From Manduca sexta (taxonomy: Eukaryota > Arthropoda > Insecta > Lepidoptera > Sphingidae), in assembly GCF_014839805.1 (NCBI RefSeq), contig NC_051134.1, positions 9,393,170 to 9,457,169 on the forward strand: a stretch of DNA of 64,000 nt, in the 5' to 3' direction. Under the pieces are notes generated by a model, which saw only the letters and a list, made by a program, of their open reading frames with translations, was not told the origin of the DNA and did no database searches. The translations under genes and the position numbers were made by a program. Shown here one piece after another: positions 47,001-58,996 of the stretch; the first letter of the stretch is position 1, and each line of letters begins with the position of its first letter.

Positions 47001-50000
47001 TTTGTTAAATATTGGCAACTCTCCACTAGTAATATTTTTTTTTTGTTGCACACAATGATTGTCCTGTCATGTGGTCCAATATAAAGACATTTAAATACTT
47101 TATAGACGAGGACATGATGATCGAAATATGGAACTGAAGCTGACATCAGCCAAAAGAAGCCTGCTAGAAAAGACAGATCGGACAGCTGATGATATCCCCA
47201 TAAAAAACAAGTCACCTGGGTTCGCCCCCTCGCGGAACACAAAAGGCTGATTCTTGTACTGTAAGTAATATTGCACGTGGCCCATCTCGTGGTGTACCGT
47301 TCTGAAATGTTCCCTGTTCACCGATGTGCACATTTTGATCCTGGATACAGAAAACATCAGTTACCTGGGTTCGCTCCGTCCCGGAATATGTACGGTTGGT
47401 GTCTGTACTGGAGGAAGTACTGGATGTGACCCATCTCGTGGTGCGTCGTTTGAAAGTATTCGTAATCTACTGTTGTGCACTGTTTTATCCTTTAAATGCA
47501 CAATTTGATTACAATTTTGAAAAATTACCACCACCAGTTTTGTAATCAGTAGGTTACTAATAGGTTAAAAAATTCATGTTATTAGAATCAATTATTATGT
47601 ATCATCACGTTCTAATTGCACATCATTTGACTAATTAGCTTATGGTATTAAATTACAAAAACAAATGAACAACGCTAAAATAGCAAGCAGTATGATCGAA
47701 ACATGGAAAAAAATCAAACAAATCGTTAATAACAAAACTGATATCAGCACGTTCTTTACCGTAAATTCTTCATGATATTTAGCGAAGCAATACGCCAAAT
47801 ATGAGAAAACCAAATTTACCTAAAGTCCTCGCCATCAAAGAAGTCCCAAGCCGACGCGTGACAAACTATCTCTCTATCATTAGGCTTCTCTATAATGGAA
47901 TTGTTCCAGAACTTTTCGGGCATCGCAGTCAAGTTCAACGACCTGAAGAACTCGTCCGACATTTGGAACATTTTCAACGCTGTGTAGTTCTGTTCCTTCA
48001 TTGATTGGGTGATGTCGACCTCCTTTTTGTCCGGGTAAGGACGGGTGAATGATTCGATGTTGTTCCATGTTTGCGCCCACATATTACCTGAAAATAGTAA
48101 TTGGGATTTTATTAAGATGAACTCTAATTTCTGTTCAAAACGCGAAAAGGAACCAACGCTGTTTCAGCAGTGGAAGTTATGCGAGAATTACATATCATAG
48201 GCTCTGAAAGCTTTGTCAGAAATCCCTCGCTTGATTGCAACTTGTAACAAACTAAGAACCTGCAATTAGATAAATAAAATATTTTTGCATTTACATCAAT
48301 TTTGCTTATTCTTAACTACAGGTTTCATCACGAGCAGAGCAGCATTTAAATTACCGAAACTATATCAAATACAAATAACATTACCCAACAGATGAGCTGG
48401 AATAGGTCCTCTGGCAGAGACAATCTGGTCTCCATATTTGTCTCTCAACCGTTTCCTGACGTAGGCATGTAGCTGTTCATACAGTGGCTTCACGTCAGAC
48501 CAGAGCTTTGCCAGTTGCTCTTCAAAATCTGGTACCTCGTATTCAGACTGCCACCACTCCGCCACGTCTTTAAAATCTATAAAAAACGTATTTGAAATTA
48601 AAATTGGTTTTGGCAATTGTAATTCCTGGAAGTCAAAACATAAAATTTTATGTATGATGTCACAAATTAGTACTCTTGTGTATTTGTTATATTTGTTTAT
48701 TATATTTTATATTCTGATAATTAAATTACAAATATACCAAAAAGAAATATTAACAAGAACCTGATAAAACTTAGAAATAAGATGCGTAAGCATATCAATT
48801 CCCAGAATTATATTAATATTTATAAATGTATTAATACTTAGCTGACGTTCGTAAGTTCCTAAGAAAGGTAATGAAGCGTATCTTAGAAACATGACGACAG
48901 TCGTCAAACAGGCGTGAAAGGCGACCTTGTCGCCTTGCCATAAGGAAAATAAGTTATGGATAACCAAATCAGCAAAGTATAACAATGTTTTAATACGAGT
49001 GCCGCATAGTTACCGACCTGGTCCAAGTGGAAAGTGGAATAGGGCTCAAATATAGAATTGACGAGAAATGATTTCGTAAAGGTATGGAAGTTAACATCTT
49101 TGTCACTTAAAGACAGTGTACAATACTTTATCAATTAGTTTTAACTAGAAACATAAAATTTCAACTATGATATAGAAGAGTCACATCGCTTGAAGTGCTT
49201 AGCTCTCGCCAAGAAATCTTGATGAAACTGTTTAGTTCCATTTCTTGATTTTCAAATTTGATTCAAATGAAAATCTAAAACTATGCTTTAAACAAGTTTA
49301 TAGAGGCCATTAATGATTAGATAGATTATAATAGCGCTACACTGTTTCGTCATTTCCTCTCGAGTTATTTAGTAAAGAAAAGAAATATACTTACTATTAA
49401 GATGGGCAGCTTCGTTGTATAAATTGACGTATTCGGTGAAGTTTGCCCTGGCCCTCGCGCCGGCCGCCTTGTGCCACTGTACCCACGTGTCCTTCAACTC
49501 CTCAGGGTCCTGGGACGTGGCGAATATCTCGGTTATATCTGAAATGATATATATTTTTAAGTAATTGATTAAGTTCTGTTATTTTTCGAGTTTTGTGTTT
49601 ACACAGCGAACAGCTTCATTTGTAGGAAATGTTAAAAAGCTGTTTAAGATTTCTAAAAGCGTTAATACGTTTTTTATATATAAACAGAAGCTATTCTGCG
49701 CAGAATTTTAAAGTGGTTATATATAACAGTGCTCATCACCATGAACATTCGATGTTGAGCCTAATAATACCAATGCTACTGCTTGCCTAGAAAGCAACAA
49801 TGATCATAATATAGTGCGACATGTAGTATGCCAGGCGACAAATTATAAAAATTAAGGATACCTAACCATTAATGTTTTTATACATTAACACTATATTTAT
49901 ATCTAGATATATGACATGATTTATTCTATTATAAAATAATATTACTTGTAGGATGAGGCGACGTGTTGGCATTGGATTATTTATTTTACATTAATTACGA

Positions 50001-51595
50001 CATTGATAAGTAAGAACGGATTAATGTACAAACTATTTGTAGAACATGCTTAGAATATGATAATTATTATAACACACATTTTTTTCAAGAATAAACATCA
50101 ATTGAGGTCGCTCCGATTGAGACAATCTATACATTATATAGTCAATAGACTACAATACAAAAGCGTTGTTCTCTACATTTATACACACGCACACACCTTT
50201 TATATCAGAAGGGGTAAGCAGAAGCGCAAGTAGTTAACCCACTTTTCGCTTTGTGTTATTATTCCATCCCATTATATGAATGGGAGCAAGCCAAAACAAT
50301 AGATTCTTTTCCGATCTGGGATCCATCACCCCAGGGCTATATCTCCAAAATACTATAAATTCACTAACCAGGCTCCAGAGCGAGGTCACATTTACTAGCA
50401 TTTTTATACGAGCAGATCTTCGCGGTTGCGTAGTTAGCCTCCATTCCTGAAACAGACCTCATCAGCATCTTGTACTTGTCATCAGGTAATGCAGAAACCC
50501 CGAGTTGGGTGTACTTCTTGAACATTCTGCGTAGCGTGAAGTCTTGGAAGTCCTGCCACCGATACATCTTGGTCTCCTCCCATGCGCGCTTCTCTTGCTG
50601 TGACAGGTCTACTCGGACTTGAATCTGAATGGAAGTCAGGAAATCAGAACTAATAAAAAAATATTGCTTTAATACACCTTTCGTAATATGTTTAGGAAAT
50701 GGGAAAACTCATGGTAAACACATTCGATAATTACTTTGCAAGACCTTTCAATTAAACTAATTATAAGGGAAATAATAGAAAGGGATTTCTTTATTAGTGA
50801 ATCCTTCTCATATCTCAACTTCACTTTTTTCGAAACCCAGCCATCTTTTCTCAGATTTTATAAGTGCTCATGATCCGCAAGGATCACCATATTAGGATAC
50901 CTATTAGGTACACCAACTACTCGCTTACTAGCCTACGGTTATAAAAAAACGCTGATTAGTTAAGCATGGATGAATCTTGCATAAAACTGCTTGATAACCC
51001 ATTCAACGTGAAATCAAATGGAAAATTTAAAGTCACGGTGCCGCTCTTTGTTTGACCATATTGTTTTTACCAATAATTTTATTGTAATGTTTATTTCATA
51101 TAACTATATGACGAAACCAGTATATTACTTATGAAGAATATTATCATTTTTCATGATACTAGACTGTGCTCTGCAATGCGTCCTTCATTCCTGAAATTAC
51201 CTAAGCTCCAATAATCGCTGTCTTCTTACATTACTTTTTGTATTTGATTTTCCTTAAACGTAAGACACGCAGTGACAATTTCTAAACATGATTATTCATG
51301 ACCAGCGACAGTCACTTACCATCCAACCCAACGTTTCGCTTAATAAGTTTAAAAATAAAAGAACATCAGTTCATACCCATTTATCCTCATTCTCCTTGGT
51401 GATATTCGCGGTGTACTCCCACTCAGCCAGGATGGCGAGGTGTTTCCTCATTCCCGTCGCGACGTCCAGCTGCATGATGTACTCCCGGCCCTCGTGCTCC
51501 AGCGCCTCCAGATCGGGATCCCGACCTTGGGTGGCCACCACGAACACGGCGACGATCGCCGCCAACAGCGCGGCTCCGCCACCGATTTTGAGCAT
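44046..51595 (-). CDS. Gene C: secreted angiotensin-converting enzyme (Ance-type) with two alternative zinc-site exons
   Basis: Coding exons: 51595-51377, 50624-50369, 49538-49395, 48576-48385, 48087-47820, then either 47489-47365 or 47340-47216, then 46513-46386, 46238-46024, 45609-45469, 44841-44666, 44122-44046. Using one of the two central exons gives 646 residues. A signal peptide covers about 1-25 (Ala-Thr-Gln-Gly end). Catalytic residues are complete: His347-Ala348, His377, Glu378 and His381 in HHEMGH, Glu405, Lys505, His507, Tyr514, Arg516 and Tyr517. The C-terminus is short and hydrophilic, with no membrane anchor. The exon 48087-47820 corresponds to two exons of gene B fused, an intron loss. 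Exon phases otherwise match gene B. A splice acceptor lies 3 nt before the ATG, so a non-coding first exon exists upstream. Introns 46514-47215, 48577-49394 and 50625-51376 hold nothing recognisable. Confidence 0.96.
45846..45988 (+). repeat. Interspersed repeat fragment (CATCATCATCAGCC type) in an intron of gene C
   Basis: Contains GGATGTCCACTGCTGAACATGAGCCTCCC and GTGGATGGACGTCCAACACTACG-like blocks shared with 28505-28670. Confidence 0.5.
47216..47340 (-). CDS. Gene C alternative zinc-site exon 7a (downstream copy)
   Basis: 125 bp, acceptor CTGTATCCAG/GATC, donor AACCCAG/GTGACT. Encodes Ile-Lys-Met-Cys... [10 protein letters not shown] ... FREGANPG, with all zinc-site residues intact. The acceptor has a good pyrimidine tract, but its upstream sequence is the 24-nt gap to exon 7b. 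In frame with exon 48087-47820 and exon 46513-46386. Confidence 0.9.
47365..47489 (-). CDS. Gene C alternative zinc-site exon 7b (upstream copy)
   Basis: 125 bp, acceptor GCATTTAAAG/GATA with a poor pyrimidine tract, donor AACCCAG/GTAACT. Encodes Ile-Lys-Gln-Cys... [10 protein letters not shown] ... FRDGANPG. 28 of 42 residues match exon 7a; the zinc ligands and catalytic Glu are identical. Same phase as 7a. Confidence 0.9.
50188..50335 (-). repeat. Interspersed repeat R2, inverted copy
   Basis: Complement of the R2 body: GGGGTAAGCAGAAGCGC, CCCACTTTTCGC and CCATCCCATTATATG. It ends about 35 bp from the donor of gene C exon 50369-50624. Confidence 0.6.
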
Positions 51596-52999
51596 CGTCT
51601 GGAACAAAAGATAAAACAACTATTAATCTGAGTATTGATGATTGAGTCTCGTAGGTTCTATATTATCCTACGGGGCCAATAATGTGACTCCACAATGCAC
51701 TGCACCTAATGATAGCCTTAAAGGATAGTGTTCTTTGAGAAGCTACTATAGTAAATAACCACAATTTACTGTCACAAGCTAAAATATAAGCACTTGGTTT
51801 TAAAAATAATTAACATACGTTAAATAAGTAGTATATAACCAACGTAAGGTTTGAAACACTGCGTAATATGGACGACAAAATGACTAAATTACACCAAAAA
51901 CATGTATAGAATACACTAGAAATCGTAGGAAAACCCATGGTCAATTAAAATAATTATTTTGAGGATACAACACAGTAATTAGCTCCAAATGATGGAGCTC
52001 GTTGTCATCTGCACTTACCATAGCTTTATAAAATAAAATCTAAACAAGATAAACGGCTAAAAATTCTCGAAATAACCATACAAAATATTTGAAACTGTCA
52101 AAATTTCTTTTTTCATTTTTACTTTTTTTTATATCAAATAGAAGCCGAACTGTTTTGGATATCATTTAAAGTAGGTTTTACATAAAAAAAAATCGTAATT
52201 ATAATAATTTTATTACATTACAGTATAAAATTCGCGAAGAGTTAGTAAGATTGTGGAAGACTCAATAAATTAAGGCACCTTCCAATACCCTTTTTTAAAC
52301 TGTCACCTCACACACACAATGCTTCCAGCAATACGAGTGTTTAATGTTAATGGGTAGCAGACAGCAGTGACCACTAACATTTTCAGGTAATTATCATTTA
52401 CCTCCTAACTGACTCAACAGACAAGCTAATGGTTTTGGAAATCATAGAAACATTAATTTGGACACGAGATCTTTATTCACGTAGGTGAGAGATTATGAAT
52501 TATGAAGAGAATTTAGAAAATTTGTCACTACAGATAAGGTCTGGAAATGTTTGGGAGAGTCCGTTGTTCACCAATGATCCTGTGACTGATGATAACTGCT
52601 AACATGTTTACATGTCAATGTTGTCGAAAGATCGCAAGCGTCCTTGACGTTTCGGTCCGGCGCGCATCTTATGGCGTATCATGTGAATTAGCTATTAGTT
52701 ACGGACGTTTTAGGTTGTACGCCATAGAATGCTAAATCAACTATTAACCTTGTATGTCTGAATAATATACGGTAATAAGGTGTGCAGGATGAAGTTGGTA
52801 TTGTGATACGTTAACCACATGGGCCCGCAGTTAATATAAGCTTCCCCGAAAAAATTCCAGATGGACTTGTCAAATGCGGATTGTTTGTCCAATATATTCC
52901 TGTGAACTTTTTCAAGTCGTTTGTCCATCCTTGTGACAGATTTTTTAATAATAATATTGTGATAAAACATATGGTGGTAGGATATATTTTATATCCGCC

Positions 53000-53215
53000 C
53001 GGACAGTATACACAAGGTGTTAAACCCACCATAATGGTCCACGTGAGTGTGTCGCGTTCCGGGATCAGCCGATGTATATCCGATTCCAAAAGGCCTAAGT
53101 TGTATCAACTGCCGAAGGGTAATGATCTCTCATCAGTCGACGTTCTATTGGACTCCACTCCACTTATCATCAGATACAGTGAGGTCACTTCACTGCCGTG
53201 CCAATATAAAAAAGG
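53000..53215 (+). repeat. Interspersed repeat R3 copy
   Basis: CACGTGAGTGTGTCGCGTTCCGGG, GGTAATGATCTCTCATCAGTCGACG and CTCCACTTATCATCAG in the R3 order. Confidence 0.7.
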
Positions 53216-53299
53216 TATCGATTGACTACAACAATCAAGTCAACACCTAAAATTTAAAAAAGTTGTATATTTGCAAAATGTATGTAGATATTGTAACTT

Positions 53300-53462
53300 T
53301 TACTTTACGGATGAACAACACCTCAGTACCCTCCGTGACCATGAAGGCTGCAAAGTCTTCGAAACATCGGGAGAAAATAATAATATAAAAACCGCGAAAA
53401 AATCCATAAAATAGTTTTATTTTCAATGTCTAACATTCGCGTAAACATAAGAAATCATTAGT
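53300..53462 (+). repeat. Element R4 copy
   Basis: Shares CGGATGAACAACACCTCAG, GTGACCATGAAGGCTGC, GTCTTCG and AATGTCTAACATTCGCGTAA with 59098-59256 and with the foldback at 41685. Confidence 0.65.
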
Positions 53463-54255
53463 TAATTGAAGTTTGATATTGCCAACTGTTGTCTAGTTGA
53501 GTAATTTTGTTGTAACAATTATCAGCTCGTTACCGACATTTTGTATAGTGTCTGGTACAATTACGTATTAGTTTCTGCGCAGTGCCTCCTAGTTTTAAAT
53601 CAAACAATACTAAATCTATAGATATTTCATAGGAACATATCAAAATCAATACAAAAATCCTTATTTCCTATTATGCTTTATATCACCAAATGCATTGTCT
53701 AGTCCCAGAATTAAGATCCCTAAATTCAAAACCTCATAGAATCTCAGCCGAGTATCCCCCGTATATTGCGGCTTCCTTCACCTTGACCCGAGCCCATCAT
53801 TGGCGATGCAGGTGGTGTTGGCACCAATCCAAACACGTAGAAGGCTCTCTTGTAATCCATAAACTGGTGGTTTTATATTTCACAAGTGCAGCCGGTTGGC
53901 ATTGTATTGGCCAAGGTGATGTCTTTAAAGGAATTTATAGCTTGTTTATTAAATAAATTGTTTTGTCTTGATTTGCTCGTGGTGCGCTCGCGCAACATTT
54001 TTGACTCTTGTGCACTGCACTGCACAATGTTTAAAAAATATTCATTAAATTTTCACTTTACGAATAATTGGAAATAGATAATTGTTTAGTTGTTTTTGAT
54101 CCTAATTTTATTGATCATCGCTTTGTCACCTTCATAAATAACTGCATACCAAATTACAAACAAGATGGTGGCTCCTAAACCACAAATCATCTCCAAAGGT
54201 CCAAAGAAACATTAAAACACGTTTCATTGTCGTATTCTAACAAGTCCCGCGATCT

Positions 54256-54306
54256 TATAAACTGAGCGAGATCTTCGGTCAGCCACCCTTGCTGATCCCA
54301 TCTTCG
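54256..54306 (+). promoter_or_regulatory. Possible plus-strand core promoter with short first exon
   Basis: TATAAA at 54256-54261, an initiator-like GGTCAGCC with A at 54281 (25 nt on), and a strong donor TCTTC/GTAAGT at 54306. The layout copies the promoter of gene B, but no downstream plus-strand gene is established. Confidence 0.3.
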
Positions 54307-55079
54307 TAAGTTATGCAAATGTAAAAACCCAGCGAAGGTTGCTGTGCGCATTGAAGGCTTCGAACCAAAACATTTTGTTTTTAATATCTGCTATATTTAT
54401 TATATGCAAAATTTGATCACACTAGTTATGGTTGAAAAAAATATTTTCAAGTTGTCATTTTGTATCGTGTTTGGTGTTATAATATATGTGGAAGTTTGAT
54501 ATCAACAAATTTGTAAAATAATTTTAAACATTTATAATTAGTCTAAGCTGTCCTAAGATTTAAAAGTAAAATAAAATAACTTGATATGTTCGGTACAAAA
54601 TTTTACCGTGTCCTGCAACAGCTTATAGGTTAAAATACAAGAGACGATAAAATAAATATCGAAAATTACATGCAAATGAGAACATACGTAATTATATTGC
54701 ACGAGATTTTATTATTTACTTCTGAATAATACGAACCTACCGCTCCTTAAACAAAGCTTGCAGAGAAGAGAAGCAAAATTAAATCCGTTATAGTTCTTTT
54801 GAACGTAGTGATAAAAAAATAATTGAATATAATCAACTTATACAATTTTAAAACCAACAAAACGGCACGCGGTAACATCATTAATTATAAAATCAAATAG
54901 GTTGTTTATTTCAACTGATTAATTGTTTTTTGATCTCGCGGGCTTTTTATTAAGATTTGAATGCATCGAGGTTTCTTGATATAATATATCAAACGCCACT
55001 ATGCTCTATAATACAGGTCATTTGGATGTAAATCCGCCCTTAACTGTAACCAGAGTGCAAACACAATAACAATACAATA

Positions 55080-55330
55080 ACATCAGCATTGTATTATATA
55101 CTGTCCTAACGCCTGGCGCCCGGTGAATAGGTGGCGTTTGGAGAATTCCACCACGGTAATTCCTGCCTGCGGTAAAAGGCGACTAATAGGGGCCATCAAG
55201 GGGTCATCGTCTTGGTTGTGCACATCTCGGAGATTGTGATGACCCCTGGGATGAACGGCAGCGTAGAAGGTAGGCTTGATGCTGCCGTTGACCCCGAGGG
55301 CCTCCTTCGGTTGCGCGGAGGCTTTTGAAC
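55080..55330. repeat. GC-rich repeat scrap
   Basis: Starts with a GTATTATATACTGTCC piece like the complement of the R1 SINE tail, then unfamiliar GC-rich sequence including GCGTAGAAGGTAGGC and CTCCTTCGGTTGCGCGGAGG. Probably a retroelement fragment. Confidence 0.3.
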
Positions 55331-55654
55331 CGATCGTCAGTAAACATTGTTGTGTTCCAATTCGAAGTACATTGTGACCAAAGTTTCTCGGCTATATGAG
55401 ATCAGAGCTCTTTTACACTACTTTTAACTAAATGCTTTTCATCCAGTTGTCAAGTGGTCCCAAATTGGTTTCAAATGGGTACCACATTAGCTTTCTAAAA
55501 TGGACGGGTAATATTAAGTTAAGTTAAGCATTATGGAAATAGTTCATAATATCTTTGTTTTAGGCTGGCGAGCGCTCTAAAGACCTTTGCAATACTCTGT
55601 GTTCCAAAGTGCTTGGTGTGGCTATTGTTTTTAAATATTCGACACCATCTATAA

Positions 55655-55815
55655 CTTGGGTCCCTCAAGCGGAGTGTGAAGAAGCAATTATGCAGGCCGG
55701 CATGACGGTGCCGATCGTCCAGGGATGCTTGTGTCTTTTTCCGGTCAGCACTTTCTTTGGGATTTACTTCGCTTAACATCAGGTGCAGTTAATCCACTTT
55801 GCCGAGCGCCGATAA
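55655..55815 (+). repeat. Interspersed repeat R6 copy
   Basis: Second copy of the 40825 family, with GTGTGAAGAAGCAATTATGC and AACATCAGGTGCAGT. Confidence 0.65.
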
Positions 55816-55837
55816 AAAAAAATACAAAATTAGGCTA

Positions 55838-56070
55838 GTATGTTCTTTGTTAACTTTGTTCAATCAGCCACAAAAGTAGATGAACAAAGTAAAAAAGTCA
55901 AATTGACTTTCATACTTTGTGTCTGGGTCAAATATCGCTTTTATTTTTCACTAAATAAATTTCACAGTGCTCATTTTATTTTAGAAAAAATAACTATTGA
56001 AATTGACGTGTACAAACGTTTTAAAGTTTTGAATTTGTTCAGCCACTTTTGTGACCGACTGTACATTACC
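55838..56070. mobile_element. Possible mariner-type miniature element
   Basis: TTGTTCAATCAGCCACAAAAG at the left and TTGTTCAGCCACTTTTGTGACCGACTGTACA at the right resemble the ends of small elements with TACAGT termini. A related end, GTTCACCAACTTTCGTGGTTGACTGTACA, lies at 63273-63302. Boundaries uncertain. Confidence 0.35.
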
Positions 56071-56459
56071 GTTTTACACATTATTGATTAGGTACAATAC
56101 AGTAATGGCTTTTTGAGTATTTTATATTTTGTTCATTGCATCACGAGCTAACCTGTTCCATGATACCAGACATGAGTCATCACATAAATATTCCTTTTTT
56201 ATGTGATTACACTGTCCATAGAGGCGCAATAGCCAAACACGCTCCAATAAATCTGTTTGCGAATTGTTTTATTCAAATAAGTTTCTGAGAATTTTCGATA
56301 TGTTTGCTATTGAACAAAAAAAATTATTCGAAAAATCTGAGTCGTAAGTCGGAAGGATAAAATTACATTTATTTTACATTCGTATTGCCGATGGGATCTG
56401 TATTGAGATGTTATTAGATTCACTGCAGTTGACCTGCTTGGTTGCTTATATATGTATTA

Positions 56460-56720
56460 AAAATAGCGACTTTAACAATTTACGTAGCGCACGTAACGAA
56501 AGCTCTCAAAAGAAATGAAATTTCTCCATTTTTGCAACTTTTTTGTTTTCAAGATTTTATTACTGCTCCGCTTCTATTGGTTCTAGCGTGATGATATATA
56601 GCTTATAGCCTTCCTCGATAAATGGGCTATCCAACATTAAAAAAAATCAGTTCGAATTAGTACTTCCTGAGATTAGCGCGTTCAAACAAATAAACTCTTC
56701 AGCTTTATATAATAGAATAG
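56460..56720 (-). mobile_element. Helitron-like element, single-unit version
   Basis: On the minus strand it starts TCTATTCTATTATATAAAGC and contains one copy of the unit that is repeated six times at 10332-11072, then ACGTGCGCTACG-like sequence. It shows the unamplified form. Confidence 0.6.
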
Positions 56721-56833
56721 ATAAAATATACTTAGATACAATAGAAATGACAAAGAGTAAGTATTCCTTTATATTGACCTCCCAAATGCTCTGCTCTAAA
56801 TAACATTCACCGCAAACGAAAGAAAAAATATAT

Positions 56834-57161
56834 ATAATAATAATAATAATATCAGACCTGTATTATATACTGTCCCACTGTTGGGCACGGGCCTCCTCTA
56901 CTACTAAAAGGGATTAAGCCTTAGTCCACCACGCTGGGCTAGTGCGGATTATTAGACTTCACACACCCTCAAAATTCCTATGAAGGACTTCTCAGGTATG
57001 CAGATTTCCTCACGATGTTTTCCTTCATCGTAAGCAAGCGATAATTTGCAAAGAATACACACATAATATTTTAGAAAAGTCAGAGGTGTGTGCCCTTGGG
57101 ATTTGAACCTGCGGACATTGGTCTCGGCAGTCCGTTCCACACCCAACTAGGCTATCGCCGC
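56834..57161 (-). mobile_element. tRNA-derived SINE (family R1), full length and well preserved
   Basis: On the minus strand: GCGGCGATAGCCTAGTTGG head, GGTTCAAATCC B box, CGCACTAGCCCAGCGTGGTGG body, a CAGTATATAATACAGG tail and (TTA)n end. Confidence 0.9.
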
Positions 57162-57373
57162 TTAAAACCACGTCTAATTATGTTCACTAATTATTACCAT
57201 AGATAATATAATCACTCGCAATTAAGATAAACGTTGTTTGCAAAGGTTTAGGGGCAGTGCGGTGTTGGACATGTGTTCGAAATCGCGAGATAATAGGACA
57301 CGTGTCGGCAAAAAAATATATCGCGTTACTGTCACTGCTATTTGTTTGCGTAGATACAACCAAATCTCATGCT

Positions 57374-57541
57374 TACTTAGAAAACAGTCCTCCGCCGCGT
57401 CTGTCTATTAAAATTAAAAACTGCCGAACGAATTTGGTTGAAATTTGGTATGAAAACTTTGGAGCCCTAAAGACATGTGCCACGTTTATCCCGAGAAAAC
57501 TCTTTTATGCTGGCGATCCGCTAGCAAAATCCAGTATGTAT
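57374..57541 (+). repeat. Helitron-like repeat, second type
   Basis: Matches 11205-11409 in GTCCTCCGCCGCGTCTGTCT-like start, GAAATTTGGTATG and the GCTGGCGATCCGCTAGC end. Confidence 0.5.
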
Positions 57542-58349
57542 ACCTACATAAAGCAAACTTTTACTGAACAGCGAACCTAAAAATATGTGGACTAACCGCG
57601 CGTGTATGATCGTCCTAGAATTAAAGCCTCACTGTATTTTTTTATAACAAAATAGCCTATAGCTTAATTCAATACATGGTCTTCCTTAATGCCAATTATC
57701 ATCCAAATCCGATTGGCGGTTTCTACGTTTACTTCTAACAAACATTTGCACAAATTTTCTCATTTATATAAGTAAGATATTTCGTATTGCATTTGCAAAG
57801 TCTTCAATAAGAATCTTTAAAATATAAACCCTAAGCGACTGATATAAGGTCTTAATTAAATTTCATTTTATTCCACACAAAGTTATCCCGTCACTATTTT
57901 TAAATAGGGTACAGGAATGCAGTAGAACGGGTCTATGCGGGCACCCTACAAGTTAACCCCCGACGATCTGGCTCAATCTTAGTTTGTTTATTCGAATCTT
58001 ATAGACTTTAATGACCAGCTTTTGCTCGCGGCTTTGCCCGTGAAACCTCAGTGAGCATTTTTCGGAATAAAGATACCCTTTATGTCAAGGATAGATTGTG
58101 TACAAGCATGCGTCAATTCAAATTCAAAATCGAAATCTCATATTTAAGTCATTAATTCACGAATGACTAATGAAAGAAACATTCGATAATTTTGCAACGT
58201 CATAAGAATTAGTAAAGGTCTAGTCATACATTCGGTATTCAAAATATTTATAAAACTCGAGCAATTATAATTTTCAACGGAATAACCATTACGGAAATTT
58301 GCTGTTAGCTTAGTAGTTTAATCGACTTCAAAAAACGTGGAGGTTCTTA

Positions 58350-58736
58350 ATAGGGGACCGGACTAATTTTTGTTCTTTACTATTATCAAATATTTACATA
58401 ATATAAATTATAACACAGGAGGAATTATTAAAATCCATTAAAAATCAACAAGTTATAAGTCTTTGAATTTCGATGGAAGGGGTAATTAACAAGAAACAGA
58501 AAAGAGACGAAATACCCACATGTGACGTCATCGGGAATTAAGACGCGTGCGAAAGAAAGAGATGAAGCGATATCCCCACATTGCGCCCACTTCTGCACAT
58601 TACAATATTTTAAATATGAATTACTCGCTCATTTTTTAACCATTTTTATGCAGTTTTCGCAGGAGTGATTCTTTTTCGTATTATTAACCATTACATATAG
58701 AATAATGTACAAAATCAAGCATAGGCCGGTCCCCTA
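58350..58736. mobile_element. 387-bp inverted-repeat element with ATAGGGGACCGG ends
   Basis: The 12-bp termini ATAGGGGACCGG and CCGGTCCCCTAT are perfect complements; similarity continues weakly inward. No coding frame. It lies upstream of an R3 scrap at about 58770-58830. Confidence 0.6.
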
Positions 58737-58996
58737 TTTGATAGATTTTTTGTATTATTTTTAAATAAGCATGGCAAAGTGACCCCTCTTCTTCTAAAGG
58801 TAAGCGGACTCCAGATAGAATATTCATAGATTCTGGAGTGCCAGGGTATTCATGAATAAGATAAGATCGTGTCAGAAATTCAATGAAAAAAATGCGCATC
58901 GATCTTCATCGATATGGTCCCTAGCATCCAATTCCGTAATCACACGTTTTACTTTTTTTCAATTATATTAGTGTTATAAGTATATAGTTATTGCAA

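Noticed and set aside
47216..47489. Treating both zinc-site exons as consecutive exons of one transcript
   Set aside because: The 24-nt gap is too short to be an intron and the second 125-bp exon would shift the frame.
57257..57580. 107-codon frame on the plus strand
   Set aside because: Its second half lies in a Helitron-like repeat also found at 11205, with no conserved protein.
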